Below are positions 62,128 through 64,000 of a stretch of DNA of 64,000 bases, one piece after another (position 1 is the first letter of the stretch; the number at the start of each line of letters is the position of its first letter). The stretch is from Erythrobacter crassostreae (GTDB lineage Bacteria; Pseudomonadota; Alphaproteobacteria; Sphingomonadales; Sphingomonadaceae). Position numbers and translations under genes: made by a program. The DNA lies in contig NZ_JAGSPC010000004.1 in assembly GCF_019204045.1 (NCBI RefSeq), positions 44,044-108,043 of the forward strand. Direction: 5' to 3'. Under the pieces are notes generated by a model. It searched no databases. It saw nothing but the letters and a program-made list of their open reading frames with translations, and had not been told where the DNA came from.

Positions 62128-63810
62128 CTAAGGCTGATTGATAACGAGCGTTTGTCCGGCGGAAACGCTCGGCTGGATTGTCTCGCTGCCATCGGGCCAG
62201 ATAATGCGCAGCCCCGCTGTCTGGTGCGTGCCGAGACCGAAGATTTGATCGGTGGAATTGTGCGACGTGAAATTGCTGTTCACCGCCACCATCCGCGTTT
62301 GCACCGTGTCGTCGATAGTCAGCCTAACAATCGCCCCAATGGCAAAAGTGTTGGGCGCCTTGCCGCGCAATCGCACTTTGATGCTGTTGCCGCCGCTCAG
62401 TTCATTTTTCCAGAGATAGGCTGAGCCCGCAGCCTCAGCGGTTAACAACAAGACATCGACATCGCCGTCATTGTCGAAATCGTCGCAAACCACGCCGCGT
62501 CCCTGATCGGTTTCTTGTATAGCGGACACTGCCGCCGCATCAGCGAACGTTCCGTCGCCCTGCGCCATCCATAGCCGCGTTGTATCGTTGACATAGAGGG
62601 ATGCCGATGGGTCTTTGCCTGCCTCCCAACCATTGGTTTGATAGATGTCGAGCCAGCCATCGGCGTTGAAATCGGCAAAGCACGATCCCCAGCCCCAACC
62701 GCCCGGTTCAATGCCGGACGCACCATTGCGAATGAAGCCGCCGCTGCCGGTATTCTGGAACAAGCGATTGCCGTTGATCGAGGATACGAACCAGTCGAGA
62801 TCGCCATCATTGTCGAAATCGCCGATTGCCGCGCCCATTCCGTTTTCATCGTCAGGCGTAAATCCGCTGGCACCGAAAGTGCCATTGCCATTGTTGATGA
62901 GCACTTTTGATCCGCGAAAATCGGACACCATCAGAATATCAAGATCGCGGTCTCCATCAATGTCCGCAAAAGCCGGAGCAAACGTGTAGTCGAAGTTTGG
63001 CCCCAACACGCCTTGCGGCAGGTCAAAGGCCAATAGGCCTGCAACGCCGCTTGTCTGGCTTGCCGGCGTGAACCGGATCGTCCCGCCGCTGCTGTCATTG
63101 CGCCATAGCGTTTCGGTTTCGCCCGGAATGGTCGGGTCGCGCGGGGTTCCCCAATGCGCCATTAGAACATCGAGATCACCATCGGCGTCATAGTCGCCCA
63201 AGGCCATCGAAATGGTCTGGTCAGCGCTTGCAGTGTCAAAGCCCGAACCTGCGGTCACATCGGCGAAATTTCCGGTGCCATCATTGGCGAAAACCTTGGT
63301 TGGCCCGCCCTCCAATCCGCCTAGCAGAAGATCAAGATCGCCATCTCCGTCAACGTCTCCGAAGGTCGGGCCACTGTGTCTGCCATTGCTCGTTCCGCCA
63401 AGCGAGAATGCCACACCGGCGGCAGCGGCGCGCTCGTCAAATCGCGTGCCGCCCTGATTGATGTAGAGCAGGTTTGGACCGCTATCACCGCGCGCCACGA
63501 ACACATCGATATCGCCATCATTGTCGATATCGCCGGATGCGGCGCCTCCAGCAAACTGAGCCACCATCGGGTTAAGCCCCGCTGAAAAACCAAAGCTATG
63601 ATTAATTTGCATCGCAGTAGTCTGATTTGAGAAAGTCGTGTTCGGTCCGCCGGGCAGAGTTGCGGATGCTGAGGCGGTTGGAGTGGGTGTGGGGCCGCCA
63701 GAGACCGCGCCACTTGAGGGAGCAGGCGAGCCACTGCCTCCGCCGCAAGCGCTCAAGGCGAGGGCGCACAGCGCACTGTTCGTCAATGCGGTCACGCACG
63801 TCTTTGTCAT
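62128..63810 (-). CDS. CRTAC1-type FG-GAP/VCBS repeat lipoprotein
   Basis: 560 residues. Signal with lipobox MTKTCVTALTNSALCALALS-AC, then a Gly/Ser/Pro/Thr-rich linker to about residue 55. Repeated calcium-loop motifs of the FG-GAP propeller: GDIDNDGDIDVFVARGD, GDVDGDGDLDLLLGG, GDYDADGDLDVLMAHWG, DIDGDRDLDILMVS, GDFDNDGDLDWFVSS, DFNADGWLDIYQTN and DDFDNDGDVDVLLLT. The C-terminal 110 residues are an ASPIC/UnbV-like domain (VRLRGKAPNTFAIGAIVRLT, LRIIWPDGSETIQPS). Surface protein, perhaps carbohydrate-binding. The two TGCA palindromes upstream put it in the alpha-glucan regulon; its stop is three bases from the convergent GH13 gene. Confidence 0.85.
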   Translation of the reverse strand: MTKTCVTALTNSALCALALSACGGGSGSPAPSSGAVSGGPTPTPTASASATLPGGPNTTFSNQTTAMQINHSFGFSAGLNPMVAQFAGGAASGDIDNDGDIDVFVARGDSGPNLLYINQGGTRFDERAAAAGVAFSLGGTSNGRHSGPTFGDVDGDGDLDLLLGGLEGGPTKVFANDGTGNFADVTAGSGFDTASADQTISMALGDYDADGDLDVLMAHWGTPRDPTIPGETETLWRNDSSGGTIRFTPASQTSGVAGLLAFDLPQGVLGPNFDYTFAPAFADIDGDRDLDILMVSDFRGSKVLINNGNGTFGASGFTPDDENGMGAAIGDFDNDGDLDWFVSSINGNRLFQNTGSGGFIRNGASGIEPGGWGWGSCFADFNADGWLDIYQTNGWEAGKDPSASLYVNDTTRLWMAQGDGTFADAAAVSAIQETDQGRGVVCDDFDNDGDVDVLLLTAEAAGSAYLWKNELSGGNSIKVRLRGKAPNTFAIGAIVRLTIDDTVQTRMVAVNSNFTSHNSTDQIFGLGTHQTAGLRIIWPDGSETIQPSVSAGQTLVINQP

Positions 63811-63848
63811 TCCCGATACCTCTCAAGCCGCAATCTCAGTCACGACAA

Positions 63849-63862
63849 TGCAAAAGTTTGCA
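63849..63862. promoter_or_regulatory. LacI-type palindrome before the FG-GAP lipoprotein
   Basis: TGCAAAAGTTTGCA, near palindrome, 38 bases upstream of the lipoprotein ATG. It is in a 169-base divergent gap that also holds the site at 63923. Confidence 0.65.
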
Positions 63863-63922
63863 TAAATTTCTGACTTAATAAAGCAGTTTTCTGGTGCTAT
63901 AGAAACATATGAGAGAAATATT

Positions 63923-63936
63923 TGCAGGAATTTGCA
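63923..63936. promoter_or_regulatory. LacI-type palindrome before the right-edge gene
   Basis: TGCAGGAATTTGCA, same frame as the site at 63849, with one half preserved better than the other, 43 bases upstream of the next plus-strand start. Confidence 0.6.
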
Positions 63937-63979
63937 TAAAACTTCATATGAAGCGTGCGTTCCTGTCAGGGAGGGATAC

Positions 63980-64000
63980 ATGACAGATCTTCGGGCCAGC
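63980..64000 (+). CDS. Start of a gene cut by the window
   Basis: ATG at 63980 with a GGGAGGG ribosome site six bases upstream; only MTDLRAS can be read. Family unknown. The operator-like palindrome upstream suggests it belongs to the alpha-glucan regulon. Confidence 0.5.

Noticed and set aside
1..64000. CRISPR arrays, insertion sequences, tRNA genes
   Set aside because: No regularly spaced repeats, transposase-like frames, terminal inverted repeats with duplications, or cloverleaf-like sequences were seen; very short or degenerate cases could be missed by eye.

Overview
The window reads as chromosome of a carbohydrate-degrading alphaproteobacterium of the Sphingomonadales, most likely a marine member of the Erythrobacteraceae. 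This rests on gene content, not on a marker gene: four TonB-dependent receptors of the sphingomonad sugar-uptake type, repeated tryptophan-halogenase-like genes beside them, alginate lyases, and LacI/GntR regulators embedded in the clusters. Coding density is high and many junctions are ATGA or TGATG overlaps. No tRNA, rRNA, insertion sequence, integrase or CRISPR array was seen.

Region 1 (1-6.8 kb). The left edge holds the inner tube (cut by the window) and the sheath of a contractile injection system. A divergent Crp/Fnr-like regulator follows. Then comes a minus-strand group of three signalling-type genes: a TIR-transmembrane-TPR protein, an unrecognised protein with a histidine-rich tail, and a TPR protein with a SLOG-like domain and a degenerate cyclase-like domain.

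Region 2 (7.0-22.7 kb), alginate. Two divergent TonB receptors, a FadR-type GntR regulator, and an operon of PL6 lyase, PL17 exo-lyase, KdgF cupin, MFS transporter, SDR reductase and KDG kinase. Together these cover outer-membrane uptake, depolymerisation, linearisation to DEH, import, reduction to KDG and phosphorylation to KDPG. A closely similar element overlaps the -35 of both the second receptor and the lyase operon.

Region 3 (22.8-47.2 kb), beta-glucoside and gluconate. Cupin plus GntP permease, gluconokinase, a GH3 beta-glucosidase, an SMP-30 lactonase, a GPH-type transporter and a LacI regulator. Next is a six-gene minus-strand operon (Gfo/Idh oxidoreductase, two sugar isomerase/epimerase-like TIM barrels, MFS, GMC dehydrogenase and its small subunit) that looks like a 3-keto-glycoside pathway. 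Then come three intact halogenase-like flavoproteins plus one degenerate copy, and a third TonB receptor. Four copies of a TTGACAACGTNGTCAA-like palindrome stand in front of these units and are the probable operators of the LacI regulator.

Region 4 (47.3-64 kb), alpha-glucan. Halogenase-like protein plus DUF6445-like protein, a fourth TonB receptor, another halogenase-like protein, a second LacI regulator, three GH13 enzymes (cytoplasmic, secreted, lipoprotein), an SLC45-like transporter and a CRTAC1-type FG-GAP lipoprotein. A different palindrome (TGCAAA-N2-TTTGCA type) marks the control regions here.

The alginate and gluconate routes both end in Entner-Doudoroff intermediates (KDPG and 6-phosphogluconate). 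The points most worth following up are the TIR/SLOG/cyclase-like gene trio next to a contractile injection system, and the five halogenase-like genes with one catalytically dead copy woven into two sugar regulons.
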